Assembly (NCBI GenBank): GCA_030737875.1
Contig: CM060922.1
Coordinates: forward strand, 758,333,603-758,397,602
Length of the DNA: 64,000 bases
From: Allium sativum
Lineage: Eukaryota > Streptophyta > Magnoliopsida > Asparagales > Amaryllidaceae
Direction: 5' to 3'
A program made the translations under genes and the position numbers. Below, one piece after another: positions 11,413 to 23,773 of the stretch. The notes below the pieces were generated by a model. The model had not been told where the DNA came from, made no database searches, and saw only the letters and a program-made list of their open reading frames with translations. Within the stretch, counting starts at the first letter, position 1. Every line of letters starts with the position of its first letter.

Positions 11413-11650
11413 TGTAACAACTCGCTCATTCAACGATTTTAGATTTAGATATTTTATATAAATATATCGTCATATCTTATGTGTCACTGAAAATGTCGTT
11501 TTTCACAAATGATAAAATTAGGATTCGGGACCACTTCCATTGAGTGTGGATCATCGTTTACGACCTTTTTGACTGTAAGCATCGATATGTTTCGAGCTCG
11601 TGAAAATTAGCACCTTGGCTAGGGCTTGGTTGAGCTAACCTAGCTCATCA

Positions 11651-11808
11651 TATAACCCTCAATAGCTCCCTCCTCTTCATTCGTTCATTCCAACACTTAG
11701 AGAGAAATAAAAATGGAGAGTGGAAAGGGGAATAGAAATTCCCTATGCTAGGGCTTCCAATCTAGAGCTCAATTCTTGCGCAAATTCAATTCTAAGACAT
11801 GGGTAAGC
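11651..11808 (+). promoter_or_regulatory. Putative LTR promoter and leader exon, element C
   Basis: TATAACCC at 11651-11658 is followed by a TC-rich leader. A start codon at 11799-11801 is followed at once by a consensus donor (ATGG|GTAAGC, donor GT at 11803). The same layout is kept in the 3' LTR (TATAACCC at 18090-18097, ATG at 18238-18240, donor GT at 18242). This puts transcription start only about 270 bases into the LTR. The promoter and splice roles are inferred from sequence alone. Confidence 0.4.
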
Positions 11809-12549
11809 TCTCTACTCTCCCTCTCTACCTTATACTCCTCTCAGTTTCGGATTTTTAGTGTGCCCTAACACTCATGTGTCTTCATTTGTGTTCATGAGGT
11901 GATTATTGAGGAGTGATTGAAGAAAGAAAGCTTCTTTGCTTGGATTTGTGCTTGTTCTGCCATATTGGAGCTTGTTCTTATCATTCAAGAACCAAAGGTG
12001 AGTTCTTTTTGAACTCACATCTATGCCACAAGCCACAGGCTTGTAAAAATGTAACCTAGTGTTCATTTGAGTTTGCATATGCTAGTAAATTGGTTATGTT
12101 AGTGTAATTTAGCTGATTCCATGTTTTATGTTTCATTAAGTTGACAACTTATGATAAGGATTGTTCATACGATCCAATGTACAGGATATGAGTTGATTTA
12201 GTGATGTTGTGAAGCTCTGTTTCCCCCGACAAATCCTAAGTCTTCACAAGTTGCTTGAATCGCTTTGATATGCTTTTGTTTGTTCGTTTGAAATAGAGAT
12301 TATAACATATGTTATTCACACGATCAATACACATGATTTGAATCGATTAAGTGGCACTGTGAAGTACCATTGTCGCATCCGACAAGTTCTAAGACTTCAC
12401 AATCCGCTTATATCGCGTTTATTCGTTTTGATTTGGAATTTTCTTCGTTTTAGAATCTATAATCCAAACCAATGCAGTCGAGCTTCGCGAGTCGATATGG
12501 TGGATCGGAGAGGTCTTATTGATGTCCCGAAGAAGTCACGAGCCTCAAC

Positions 12550-12750
12550 GATCGGCGCCGAACACTCGCGGGGGACGATTCCCCCTTGGTTTGGCCTGGG
12601 CAACTGCCCAGGTCTAAACCGGTCGACCGATCAGAAATGAGGCGGTCAACCAGTTCTGCTTCTAGGCAAAAATGGGCGACCGCCCGTATTGACCGGTCAA
12701 CCGGTCACCCAGAACCTGGGCAATTTTACCCAGGTCCGACCCAATTCCGG
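12550..12750 (+). repeat. GC-rich palindrome cluster, element C 5' LTR
   Basis: A run of inverted repeats in an AT-rich LTR. GGGGGA, four bases, TCCCCC lies at 12570-12585. CCTGGGC, four bases, GCCCAGG starts near 12594. Several ACCGGTC/GACCGGT pairs lie at about 12617-12710, and CCTGGG pairs with CCCAGG near 12715-12740. The homologous cluster in the 3' LTR lies at about 19010-19180. Confidence 0.8.
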
Positions 12751-14914
12751 TTGTACGTCTCCCCGCGCGATCACGTTGGCTTCTGGACTCCTCCTTGGCT
12801 CTTCCGTGTATGTCGAGGGTCTTCGAATTCCCCGAAGATCATTGTAAAGCCGTGCGCTCCTTTTTGGTATATCGAATTTATTCAATACTCTTGTTAAGAT
12901 GATTTACGCCATTAAAACGTGAATTATCGACTCGATATCCTTCGAGCCTATTCCGAAGTAGTTTAAAACCTTCGGGTGCTAGTTTGGGATTTCAATTCGT
13001 TCATTGATCGAAATTACAGCCGTTATTCCTTTGATTTCCTGTATGTTGTTGTAATGTGAATTATGCATTAGCGATTAGCGATCACCTTGGTGATCGCTCT
13101 TTGATCTACGGCACCTGATTTTGTGTCTTTATTTCCTGTCGCTCCAGGGTGATTTCTAACCATTTATTAACGTCATTGGATTCACTATTGAGCTATATGT
13201 ATATTCGATTTATCGAATTTACATTTGATGATTTATGATTTGGATTTATGTCATAATGACGTGAATCCCCTTGATCGATTTGCCTCGGCAATCATACTAT
13301 TGTTTATTGCCACTACAAAATTATATAAAGAGGTTTTATGTTATTTACTAGATATCAAATTCATGTACTAAAATGGTTTCCAATACGAAGCTAATTTACG
13401 AAATCGTTTTATGAACCTCTTTCAAATCTACTAGTATATATTTTATAAACCTTTTCTAGTTCGTATGAGAGATCTAATTAAATGTCTTAGTAAAATCAAG
13501 GACTATGAACCCTTTCTTTTGCTTTGATGGTTAATTCTTGGACTCGTCCGATCGAAAACCGTGGCAATGCTCCTTCTATGATTTTCTCTGTTTTGAATAT
13601 GAACCAATTACGGGTTCGTAAATATTCGAGAATAGCATGTGGTTATGGGACATGTCGCTATTTCCTTATATTAACTAGCTCATAGTAATTTCTATTCACC
13701 GGATCGATGCGGTCCATTTATGACTTGTGTTTTGTGATCCTTGATCGCCCGAGTGGGATTTACGATTCTTAGATTTCACCTATGGGACTTCGGTCCAACT
13801 TTCTATGATTTATGATGTTTTCTAGAGATTTCACGATTTATGTGCTTTCTCTCTTTCGAGGTCACGACCCAGCTTTGTGGGGAGCTTTGGCTCAAACCTA
13901 TGGGTTCGCTACTTAGAGATCGTATCTCATGTATGAACAGGTCTGCCCCCTTTACGATGTTTTCTGGATTTCGAGTGATTTCTGGATTCTTGATTACTTT
14001 GACGCGATGCGCGTCAATTTGATAAATGATTTATGATTCATGATTTAATTTGATGCAATGGTCATCAATTTGATGTGTATTTGGCATTCCGCTGTCATTC
14101 ATGTGTCTAGTTTATTTGGCATTCCGTTGTCATTCATGTGTTTAGTTTATTTGGCATTCCACTGTCATTTCTTGTTGTGTGCTATTATTTGAATGTTGCA
14201 TTCTATATTAGCTATGAGATTATTTAGAGATATTTTTGTGCTGACATTCCATTATCATTTCCTCATTGCGTCGACATGCCTTGTTCATGTCATCCTATGT
14301 TATATCTCTTGTTATCTCAGTTTATTTGATAAGTACAGCTAGACTGATCCGTTTGATTGTTTATTTCCTTATAAATAATACTCGGGTCAGGCCGGGTCAT
14401 TTTAGGTACTCCTCTGGGACTCATCACAGGATTGATCTTCTGCTTTCAGCTTGCTACTCTGTCTCCGCAGCTTTATGTACTGTTGTACCTATGACATTAT
14501 CTATCGTTGTATACATATTCTATTATTTGGATCGAGGTACATGTATCTATTCTTTTGGGTTTAGTGGATCTTTGTTGACCACTAGCTTGTTGTACACATT
14601 CTTGGTTTATTCATATCTATTCCGCCTTTGTGATATGATTATTCTGTGTTTGGCTTTGAGATATACCATATTTATATTATTGTTGTTGTCTATTTTATAC
14701 TGCTTTCCAGATTGCATATAGCCGTTGTGTAGTTGCCCTATGTGCCGAATGGTCATGTCGAAATTTTAATCGGTATCAGAATTCGATGTGCATTCCTCAC
14801 ATGGAGTAATCATACAATCGGTCGCCCTTCACAAACCTCATTCTCCTTTATGGTCTATGACATTTCTCTGAAATGAACTGGACGATAGTGGGTATAGAGG
14901 CGGGGCATTACAGT

Positions 14915-14926
14915 TGGTATCAGAGC
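14915..14926 (+). promoter_or_regulatory. Primer-binding site, element C
   Basis: TGGTATCAGAGC, a full match to the initiator-Met tRNA PBS, two bases after the LTR end. Confidence 0.92.
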
Positions 14927-17041
14927 CACTTTCCGGAACAGTGTAATATAGTATGACGATGGTATTGTCTTAAGCCGCTCTTGGGAATCATGCATTAGGG
15001 TTTTAGTTAGAATCTTAAGACCCGTCATAGCTTATCTTCCAATACGATTCCATTTTGATTGAGTTCGCATCGTTTGAATTCAACTTGAGACTAACTTTGT
15101 CTTCCTTCTTTTTCCTTAAAGAAGTGAAATAGTTGGTCACAGCCGTGCAAGTGTTGGTTCACCCAGTGTACCTCCTACGGGAGGGGTAATTATGTCTCAA
15201 GTGGCCTATTCTTAGTCTTTTGGAATAGTTATCAACTCGTCTCCTTCGGGTTGATTTCTATAGTCTATATAGGGCGCCCATGTGCTCTAGTGGTGCTTCT
15301 GTTTCATTCTTTGACTCGAGTCGCTAATCGATGTTTGTTTGGCCTATTGTGTATCACACTTATCTTGTTGATCATTTATGATCCTTGTGGTTGATTGATC
15401 ATTGGATATCTTGCCCGTGCATCGTTACGCAGGTCGTAAGCGCCTTTGATCCTGATATTTCTTGATTTCTAGTTAAGATTGTTTCGTACGTCGTTATGTA
15501 CCTAACATGGTCTATTGATCACTTGTCGATCGGTATGGAGATACCATGTCGTTGCGACTATATCTACTCCCTTGTTGTCAGCTACGTAGTTCTAGTTTGG
15601 TGTGAGATCACCAAGCCTTCGAGCTAAAACAACTCATTTGTTACCTCGTTGTGCCGGTGTGAGTTACCAAGCATTTGTGCAAAATTAACTCAACGAATGC
15701 GCAACAATACATTTGTGTTGCCTAGTTGCATTCCAAACTCAAGATCAAGAATGAGGGAAAGCATCCCGCTTCTTATGATCCCTCTTCTTGAGTCAGGGTA
15801 CATGTCATTAATTCCTTAATGTCATTTACCTTGTTCAGAGATTATTTTATTTATGTTCTTTTGACATACGTCGACCGTGTTCTTCTGACATACGTCGACC
15901 GTGTTCTTCGTTATCAAAAGATATCAATTGTGTTTTATTTTTAAGTTGATAAAAGAATTTTATTTCCTTTATGCCATCCCGAATGATTTATTGAATTTTT
16001 ATATTTTCATGAGATTCGCGTAAACGTTAGAAATTGTGAGGACTTTCTTGTGTTAACTTGTCCATTGGGTGCATTAAGGATCTCGAACAAGATATGGGAC
16101 GCCATGTTGTAGTTCGGAATTCCTAAACACCATTATGTGACAACCCGACATTTGAAATGATTCCTAAAATTAAATTAACCTTTAATAAGTTAATCAAAGT
16201 AATAATATTTTGGATTTTTGTGATTTTTCGTAATCGTTTGTTATCTTTCTAGATAATTTATTTCTAGATTTCCTTGAAGCAATTTCAAGAATTTGAGTGG
16301 TTCAAGATTTTTAATTAGAAATTATCTTGAATCTTTTCTTTGAGTAAATTAAATAACTCCAGGAACAACCCAAAGAGTTATTCATTTATGTCTCTTGTTG
16401 CTGGATTTCAGATTAGAATTCTTAGTGATTTAGAATCTCGTCTAATTCTTAATCCTTGTTTCGATTTTGCTAAAGAGAATTTAGTATTCTTGTGATTCCA
16501 TAGGTCTTCTTATTTTCTCTAGTGAACGATCACTCGATAGAGTTCCCATTAGGGAGGGAAATTTGAGTTTTGCGATCCGTGACTAACTCAATAATTCCTT
16601 TCTTCAAATCTATGATCTAGTCGATCATCCGGAAATGCTATAGTCAATTCACTTATGGACTTAGCCTTGCGTTGTTCTTAGAAATGAATATCGAAAGGAT
16701 GAGCTCTTTTGATATTCCTCCTTTGTTTGTTTGAATCATATGGATTGACAATTGTCTCCGCATGTTTGTTAACCCTTATCAATCAAATCTTTGGGGATTA
16801 TGACCTCTTTGGTTTAATCTCATCTTGTTAGAGGAATTGTCTATGCTTCTTTGATTAATTGTTGATGTTTTTGCGATTTTAGATTTTTGGCGGAAAATTA
16901 TCTTGAATCATGTTGTTCCGAAGTGATAAGTTGTGCACTACTTATTCATCATTTTCTCATGTTTCTGATTTTCTAAAAACGATACTCAAGTTTTTGAACG
17001 TTGGGAATTTCATATAATTCCTAATGATTCGTCTTTATGGT

Positions 17042-17240
17042 TACTAAATGGGATTTAGTACCAGGTTAGAAATCGATTTCCCCGACTAGTTCATTGGTAT
17101 TCTGTTACCAATATTTGTACCGATTTCTAGTTCATTGGTATCCTGTTACCAATATTTGATTATCGAATTGTAGTTCATTGGTATTCCGTTACCAATATTT
17201 GTTTATCGGTTTCTAGCTGGTTGGTATTCCGCTACCAACC
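17042..17240 (+). other. Stem-loop array in element C internal region
   Basis: Five hairpins in 200 bases. TACTAAAT, GGG, ATTTAGTA spans 17042-17060. ATTGGTA, six bases, TACCAAT occurs at 17093-17112, 17134-17153 and 17177-17196. GGTTGGTA, six bases, TACCAACC spans 17219-17240. The last copy changes an A-T pair to G-C on both sides and extends the stem. Loops are TTCTGT, TCCTGT, TTCCGT and TTCCGC. Confidence 0.8.
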
Positions 17241-17370
17241 TTGAATCGTTGATATTAGAATTGATTATTCCTTCGAGAATTGCTCTCTTTTTAGCTAAAT
17301 TCGTTGGAATCTCTATGTTGTGCTTTAGTTGGTGTCAGCCACCTTGTCGCAGGACTAAAGCGCTCGAGTT

Positions 17371-17834
17371 CGATGTTCGCTACATCGTCGTGATTGAGTT
17401 TGGGGATGGATTAGTCAACCATCATAAATTCCTATCTCATATCCTAAGAGAAATATCTACTATTGATATCTCGCGTCTGTAGGATGCAGTCCTGTTGCTT
17501 CTTGAAATTCCAAATTAGATTCACTTGGGTTTTGTACATTCTATCGGTTCTCATTCTTTTGAGAATCATACGAAGAAAGGCGAGTCTATTTGAATTCATA
17601 GCGCTTATGAATTTTTCTGGAATTATTTTACCCGTTTGGGATGACTACCTTCATGAGTAATGGAGTTTGAGATTGAACTCTAGCTTTTATGATCTTACGA
17701 GATGAAATTGGGATCTCGCCTAGCCGTTGGTGTGATCTTTCCATTTCGTGTCGGTTCTTGTGGTACCACTCCGTGGTATTGCTTTTGGTTGTTACTTACT
17801 ACTTCATTCTTAAGGAATTGTGGGGACACAATTC
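17371..17834 (+). other. Further serial stem-loops up to the purine tract, element C
   Basis: CGATGT/ACATCG at 17371-17387, TTCTCA/TGAGAA at 17548-17565, ATTCATA/TATGAAT at 17594-17612, CGAGAT/ATCTCG at 17698-17718, TACCAC/GTGGTA at 17764-17778, and GAATTGTG/CACAATTC at 17815-17834. The last one ends five bases before the polypurine tract. All stems are perfect, with loops of 3-9 bases. Confidence 0.75.
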
Positions 17835-17838
17835 TTTT

Positions 17839-17851
17839 AAGGGGGGAAGTC
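17839..17851 (+). promoter_or_regulatory. Polypurine tract, element C
   Basis: AAGGGGGGAAGTC directly before the 3' LTR start at 17852. Confidence 0.85.
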
Positions 17852-20800
17852 TGTAACAACCAGCTCATTCGACGATTTTAGATTTAGATATTTTATTTAA
17901 ATATTTCATCATATCTTACGTGTCACTGAAAATGTCGTTTTTCACAAATGATAAAATTAGGATTCGGGACCACTTCCATTGAGTTCAGATCATCGTTTAC
18001 GACCTTTTTGACTATAAGCATTGATATGTTTCGAGTTTGTGAAAATTGGCACCTTAGCTAGGGCTTGGTTGAGCTAAACTAGCTCATCATATAACCCTCA
18101 ATAGTTCCCTCCTCTTCATTCATTCATTCCAACAATTAGAGAGAAATAAAAATGGAGAGTGGAAAGGGGAATAGAAATTCCCTAGGCTAGCGCTTCCAAT
18201 CTAGAGCTCAATTCTTATGCAAATCCAATTCTAAGACATGGGTAAGCTCTCTACTCTCCCTCTCTACCTTATACTCCTCTCAATTTCAGATTTTTAGTGT
18301 GCCCTAACACTCATGTGTCTTCATTTGTGTTCATGAGGTGATTATTGAGGAGTGATTGAAGAAAGAAAGCTTCTTTGTTTGGATTTGTGCTTGTTCTTCC
18401 TTGTTGGAGCTTGTTCTTGTCATTCAAGAACCAAAGGTGAGTTCTTTTTGAACTCACATCTATTCCACAAGCCATTGGCTTGTAAAAGTTTAACCTAGTG
18501 TTCATTTGAGTTTGCATATGCTAGTAAATTGGTTATGTTAGTGCAATTTAGCCGATTCCATGTTTTATGTTTCATTGAGTTGACAACTTATGATAAGGAA
18601 TGTTCATACGATCCAATGTATATGATATAAGTTGATTTAGTGATGTTGTTAAGCTCCATTGTCCCCCGACATGTCCTAAGTCTTCAAAAGTCGCTTGAAT
18701 CGCTTTGATATGCTTTTGTTTGTTCGTTTGAAATAGAGATTACGACATATGTTATTCACACGATCAATACACATGATTTGAATCGATTAAGTGGTGTTGT
18801 GAAGTACCATTGTCGCACCCGGCAAGTTCTAAGACTTCACAGTCCGCTTATATCGCGTTTATTCGTTTTGATTTGGAATTTTGTTTGTTTCAGAATCTAT
18901 AATCCAAACCAATGCAGTCGAGCTTCGCGAGTCGATACGGTGGATCAGAGAGGTCTCATTGATGTCCCGAAGAAGTCACGAGCCTCGACGATCAGCGTCG
19001 AGCACTCCGGGGGACGAATCCCTCTTGGTTTGGCCTGGGCAACTGCCCAGGCCTAAACCGGTCGACCGGTCAGAAATAAGGCGGTCGACCGGTTCTGCTT
19101 CTGGGCAAAAACGGTCGAACGCCCGTATTGACCGGTCGATCGGTCACCCAGAACCTGGGCTATTTTGCCCAGGTCCGACCCAATTCTAGTTGTGCGCCTC
19201 CGCGCACGATCACATTGGTTTCTGGACTCCTCCTTGGCTCTTCCGTGCATGTCGAGGGTCTTCGAATTCACCGAAGATCATTGTAAAGGCGTGTGCTCCT
19301 TTTTGGTATATAGAATTTATTCCATACTCTTGTTAAGATGATTTACGCCAATAAAACATGAATTATCGACTCGATACCCTTCGAGCCTATTCTGAAGTAG
19401 TTTAAAACCTTCAGGTGCTAGTTTGGGATTTCGATTCGTTCGTTGATCGAAATTACAGTCGTTATCCCTTTGATTTCCCGTATGTTGTTGTAATGTGAAT
19501 TACGCATTAGCGATCACCTTGGTGATCTCTCTTTGATCTGCGGCACCTGATTTTGTGTCTTTGTTTCCTGTCGCTCCAGGGTGATTTCTAACCATTTATT
19601 AACGTCATTGGATTCACTATCGAGCTATGTGTATATTCGATTTATCGAATTTACATTTGATGATTTATGATTTGGATTTATGTCATAATGACGCGAATCC
19701 CCTTGATCGATTTGCCTCGGCAATCTTACTATTGTTTATTGCCGCTTTGAAATTATATAAAGAGGTTTTATGTTATTTAGTAGATATCAAATTCTTGTAC
19801 TAAAATGGTTTCCAATACGAAGCTAATTTATGAAATCGTTTTATGTCTTCAAATCTACTAGTATATATTTTATAAACCTTTTCTAGTTCGTATGAGAAAT
19901 CTAATTAAACATCTTAGTAAAATCAAGGACTATGAACCCTTGCTTTTGCTTCGATGGTTAATTCTTGGACTCGTCCGATCGAAAACCATGGCAATGCTCC
20001 TTCTATGATTTTCTATATTTTGAATAGGAACCAATTACGGGTTCGTAAATATTCAGAATAGCATATGGTTATGGGACATGTTGCTATTTCCTTATATTAA
20101 CTAGCTCGGAGTAATTTCTATTCGCTGGATCGATGCGGTCCATTTATTACTTGTGTTTTGTGATCCTTGATCACCCGAGTGGGATTTACGATTCTTCAAT
20201 TTCACCTATGGGACTTTGATCCAACTTTCTATGATTGTTTTCAAGAGATTTCACGATTTATGTGTTTTCTCTCTTCCGGGGTCACGACCCGGCTTCGTGG
20301 GGAGCTTCGGCTCAAACCTATGGGTTCGCTACCAAGAGATCGTATCTCATCTATGAACAGGTCTGCCCCTTTATGATGTTTTCTGGATTTCGAGTGATTT
20401 CTAGATTTTGATTACTTTGACGGATGCGCATCAATTTGAGAAATGATTTATGATTCATGATTTACTTTGATGCGATGGTCATTAATTTGATGTGTATTTG
20501 CATTCCGTTGTCATTCATGTGTTTAGTTTATTAGGCATTCCATTGTCATTCATGTGTTTAGTTTATTTGGCATTCCGCTGTCATTTCCTGTTGTGTGCTA
20601 TTATTTGAATGTTGCATTCTATATTTGCTAGGAGATTATTTAGGGATATTTGTGTGCTGGCATTCCATTGTCATTTCCTGATTGTGTCGACATGCCATGT
20701 TCATGTCATCCTATGTTATATCTCTTGTTATCTCAGTTTATTTGATAAGTACAGCTAGACTGATCTGTTTATTGTTTATTTCCTTATAAATAATACTCAG

Positions 20801-21327
20801 GTCAGGCCGAGTCATTTTAGGTACTCCTCTAGGACTCGTCGCAGGATTGATCTTCCGCTTTCAGCTTGCTACTCTATCTTCGCAGCTTTATGTACTGTTG
20901 TACCTATGACATTATCTATCATTGTGTACATATTCTATTATTTGGATCATGGTACATGTATCTATTCTTTTGGGTTTAGTGGATCTTTGTTGACCATTAG
21001 CTTGTTGTACACATTCTTGATTTATTCAAATCTATTCCGCCTTTGTGATATGATTATTCTGTGTCTGGCTTTGTGATATAGCATATTTATATTATTGTTG
21101 TTATCTATTTTATACTGCTTTCCGGATTGCATATAGCCCTTGTGTAGTTGCCCTATGTGCCGAATGGTCATGTCGAAATTTTAATTGGTATCAGAATTCG
21201 ATGTGCATTCCTCACATGGAGTAATCATACAATCAGTCGCCCTTCACAAACCTCATTCTCCGTTATGGTCTACGACATTTCTCTGAAATGAACTGGATGA
21301 TAGTGGGTATAGAGGCGAGGAGTTACA
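17852..21327 (+). mobile_element. Element C 3' LTR
   Basis: 3,476 bases from TGTAACAACCAGCTC to GTTACA, homologous along its length to 11413-14912. It repeats the promoter, ATGG|GTAAGC donor, palindrome cluster and direct repeats. Some hairpins are weakened here: the stem at 13999-14017 of the 5' LTR corresponds to an imperfect one near 20430. Confidence 0.9.
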
Positions 21328-21332
21328 CAAAT
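21328..21332 (+). repeat. Right target-site duplication of element C
   Basis: CAAAT, pairing with AAAAT at 11408-11412. Confidence 0.65.
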
Positions 21333-23651
21333 GGTGGCCGGAGGCGCCCAAATTTCTTAGATGAACATAATTTGTTTTTTTTTTATACCAATTTTGGTGA
21401 TCTACGACCGAGCGAGGGGGGGCACTCCAGGTAATGGTAGAGGGGCAGCGTGCGTGTCGTTAGTGGCGGGGGATCAAACTCTAGTGGTCGGTGGCACATG
21501 TTACGATGGAGAGAAGGTGGCCTAAGTATTGTTCGATGCCTGGTGTGTTTTAAACATTGCTTAAGCCGTTACGTTAATACGATAATCAAGGTAATCAAAT
21601 AGTTAACGGTGTAATTAGTGAAAATAGACATTTCTAATTCAAGTTATATATTGTAACATGTGTATCTATTTCATATGGTGTTGAAATCGCGCGAAACAAA
21701 TTGTTTTGGGTTCGTGTTTGGGAACACTACGCATATAAGTTGGATTAAAGTGATTTGGAGCTACTTGGAGTTTTGTGTAATTTCAAACACTTGTTTGGAA
21801 TTATATAAATACGTGAAATCGTCGAAGTGGAATAGATGGTGAGTTAACTCTTACACTTTTTGGAGTACTATCGTTTAAAATAAATATCTATTGTTGAATC
21901 GATATTTATTTGTGTGATATATTTGTTTGTTTATTTAATTGATTGGGTGATTTGTTGTTTTGTTTGTGGTTGTCAATATGTTTATTCCCATCTATGAACC
22001 TATGACCTTTGATATTACCGGCTTCAATGGAAGATTAATTTTAAATGGATTATGTTATATTATCCATTCTATATGCACATTGATAAGCATTTTGTTGCAG
22101 AGGCCAATATAAAAGGGTAAGTGGAGTGTATGTAGCGAGTTAGGTCATGACGGAACACTCCGAAATTTATAACTTTTGTGTGGTCGATAAGGAATTAATT
22201 ATTCCTTTGTTTTTGTTTATATGTTATTCACGTTTATTCATTCACTTATGTTTATATCTTGTGTGCATTCATTTGTTTATACCCATATATTGCATTTATT
22301 TATTTATGAGTATTCCCATATTGTTTTTTCATTGTCGATTACTAAAGTAAATCAAACGTTTTGTTTAATTTAAGCTTGGGATTTCACAGAAACGATGTTT
22401 GAATAAAATTATCCTATTCATTAATGATATTATTAATTTTACTTATTATTCGAGTTAATAATATTGAGATTCACATATCTATTTTAATAAATGATAATTG
22501 AACCTAATTTTTGCATATAAGTAACGAATTGAGAATTGATTATTCATTCTAATCGATGATATTATAATTGAATTAATTATTATAGTTATTGAAACTTTAT
22601 TTTAATTAATTATTTTAATTAATGGTTAACTGAAATTTAATAATTGTTTTACTGAATAATACTTTAGTTCCAATAACTTATTTTAACTAAGGAGATTTGA
22701 TTTGATTGGTCAGCTTTCATTTACTTTTAAAAGGAAATTGAATTGAAATTGAATTGGTTTAATCAAATGCAGAGAACCATTTTAATTGATCGGATATAAA
22801 TGGTTTATGAATAATTAACTGATTATATGTTTTGAACTTAATTAATAAAATGTATGCAAACAATCAATTTATTGATTATGAAACACTATAGATGTGATTG
22901 ATTATTTTATGGAATTATTAATGTTGGTTCTAATGTTTTAAATAATTTGTATTCGGTCTATTTCCTTTGAGAATAATAAAAATTAGTTTTAGAGTTATAA
23001 AAGGAGTCTTATAATTTACCTTTCAAGAAAATTAATAATTTGTTTTAAGTATAAATAAGTATCTAAATCTAATTTGTTATCCTTTTGGGATAAATAATAT
23101 CATTTAGATCTCATAAATGATAGTTTTAATGGGAAAGTCCATTTAAAAATAAAAAATGGTTTGAAAATTAAATCTTATGTTGGTTTTTATCAAAATCGAT
23201 ATTTAATTTAACATTGGTTTCGACTTTTACATTAAATACACATAGAATAATAATTATCTCTTTAAAACAAATATTTCGAAGAGTATTGTTAAAAATGTGT
23301 TCGTTCAAATATCTAAAATGTGAAAAACTAAGCACATGTTCGAGTTTTGAAGTTTAAATGTTTTCGATATGAATATGGAAAGAAATTTACCTAAACGATA
23401 TAACTTATATGGAAAATATTTAGTTATGTTCTTATCACTAGATGCCGAAGTATAGAGACTTTCCCCTATCTCGAAGTTTGAAAACATTGTTCGGACGATG
23501 CCTAGAGATAACATTACCTCAACTTGTCACACTTTATTTTTAACCAAGAGATAATATAATTTTGGGATCGATAAATAATGGTAAGGGAATATTATTTAGT
23601 TTCCATATATGATCATTTTGATTATTGCTGGTAGTTGAATTTCATCTTTGT
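21333..23651 (+). mobile_element. Degenerate LTR, right part
   Basis: Continuation of the old LTR beyond element C. A GTTGAAATCGCGCGAAAC-like stretch near 21680 and a TATGAACC stretch near 21990 sit in the same order as related blocks in element O (about 25480-25730). The remainder is AT-rich and has no gene. The edges are uncertain; the next LTR start is at 23652. Confidence 0.4.
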
Positions 23652-23773
23652 TGTAACAACCCGAATTCCGACAGACCAATTTTTTTTAAACAATCCCAAT
23701 CTATCGAACATATAATTCAAGTAACACAATCAATTCATTAAAAACAAACATCAATTCATACAGCAATGATCAT
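23652..23773 (+). mobile_element. Start of another LTR, interrupted after 122 bases
   Basis: TGTAACAACCCGAATTCCG opens an LTR unlike those of A, B, C or O. Element O begins at 23774. Nothing matching its continuation is in the window, as expected if element O is inserted in it. Confidence 0.55.
23769..23773 (+). repeat. Presumed left TSD of element O
   Basis: ATCAT before the LTR start. The right copy would lie beyond the window, so it cannot be confirmed. Confidence 0.35.

Larger units (their letters stand above)
11413..14912 (+). mobile_element. Element C 5' LTR
   Basis: A 3,500-base LTR from TGTAACAACTCGCTC to TTACA. It has a putative promoter near 11651, a leader exon ending ATGG|GTAAGC, a GC-rich palindrome cluster (about 12550-12750), and many short stem-loops (for example 13077-13098, 13203-13218, 13242-13268, 13785-13796, 13999-14017 and 14050-14068). 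A triple direct repeat built on TTTGGCATTCC and TGTCATTCATG lies at about 14085-14180. The 3' LTR at 17852-21327 is clearly homologous but visibly diverged. Confidence 0.9.
14913..17851 (+). mobile_element. Element C internal region, non-coding
   Basis: 2,939 bases with no gag, protease, reverse transcriptase, RNase H or integrase frame. The longest plus-strand frames are under 80 codons and unrecognised. The region is dense in short inverted repeats, including 15597-15614, 15737-15793 and a chain at 17042-17834. It also holds a tandem doublet of GACATACGTCGACCGTGTTC at about 15867-15910. With 3.5-kb LTRs and a non-coding core it fits the class called LARDs (large retrotransposon derivatives). 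Confidence 0.8.

Noticed and set aside
17093..17240. CRISPR-like spaced repeats
   Set aside because: The repeats are self-complementary hairpins inside a plant retrotransposon, with few units and related spacers.
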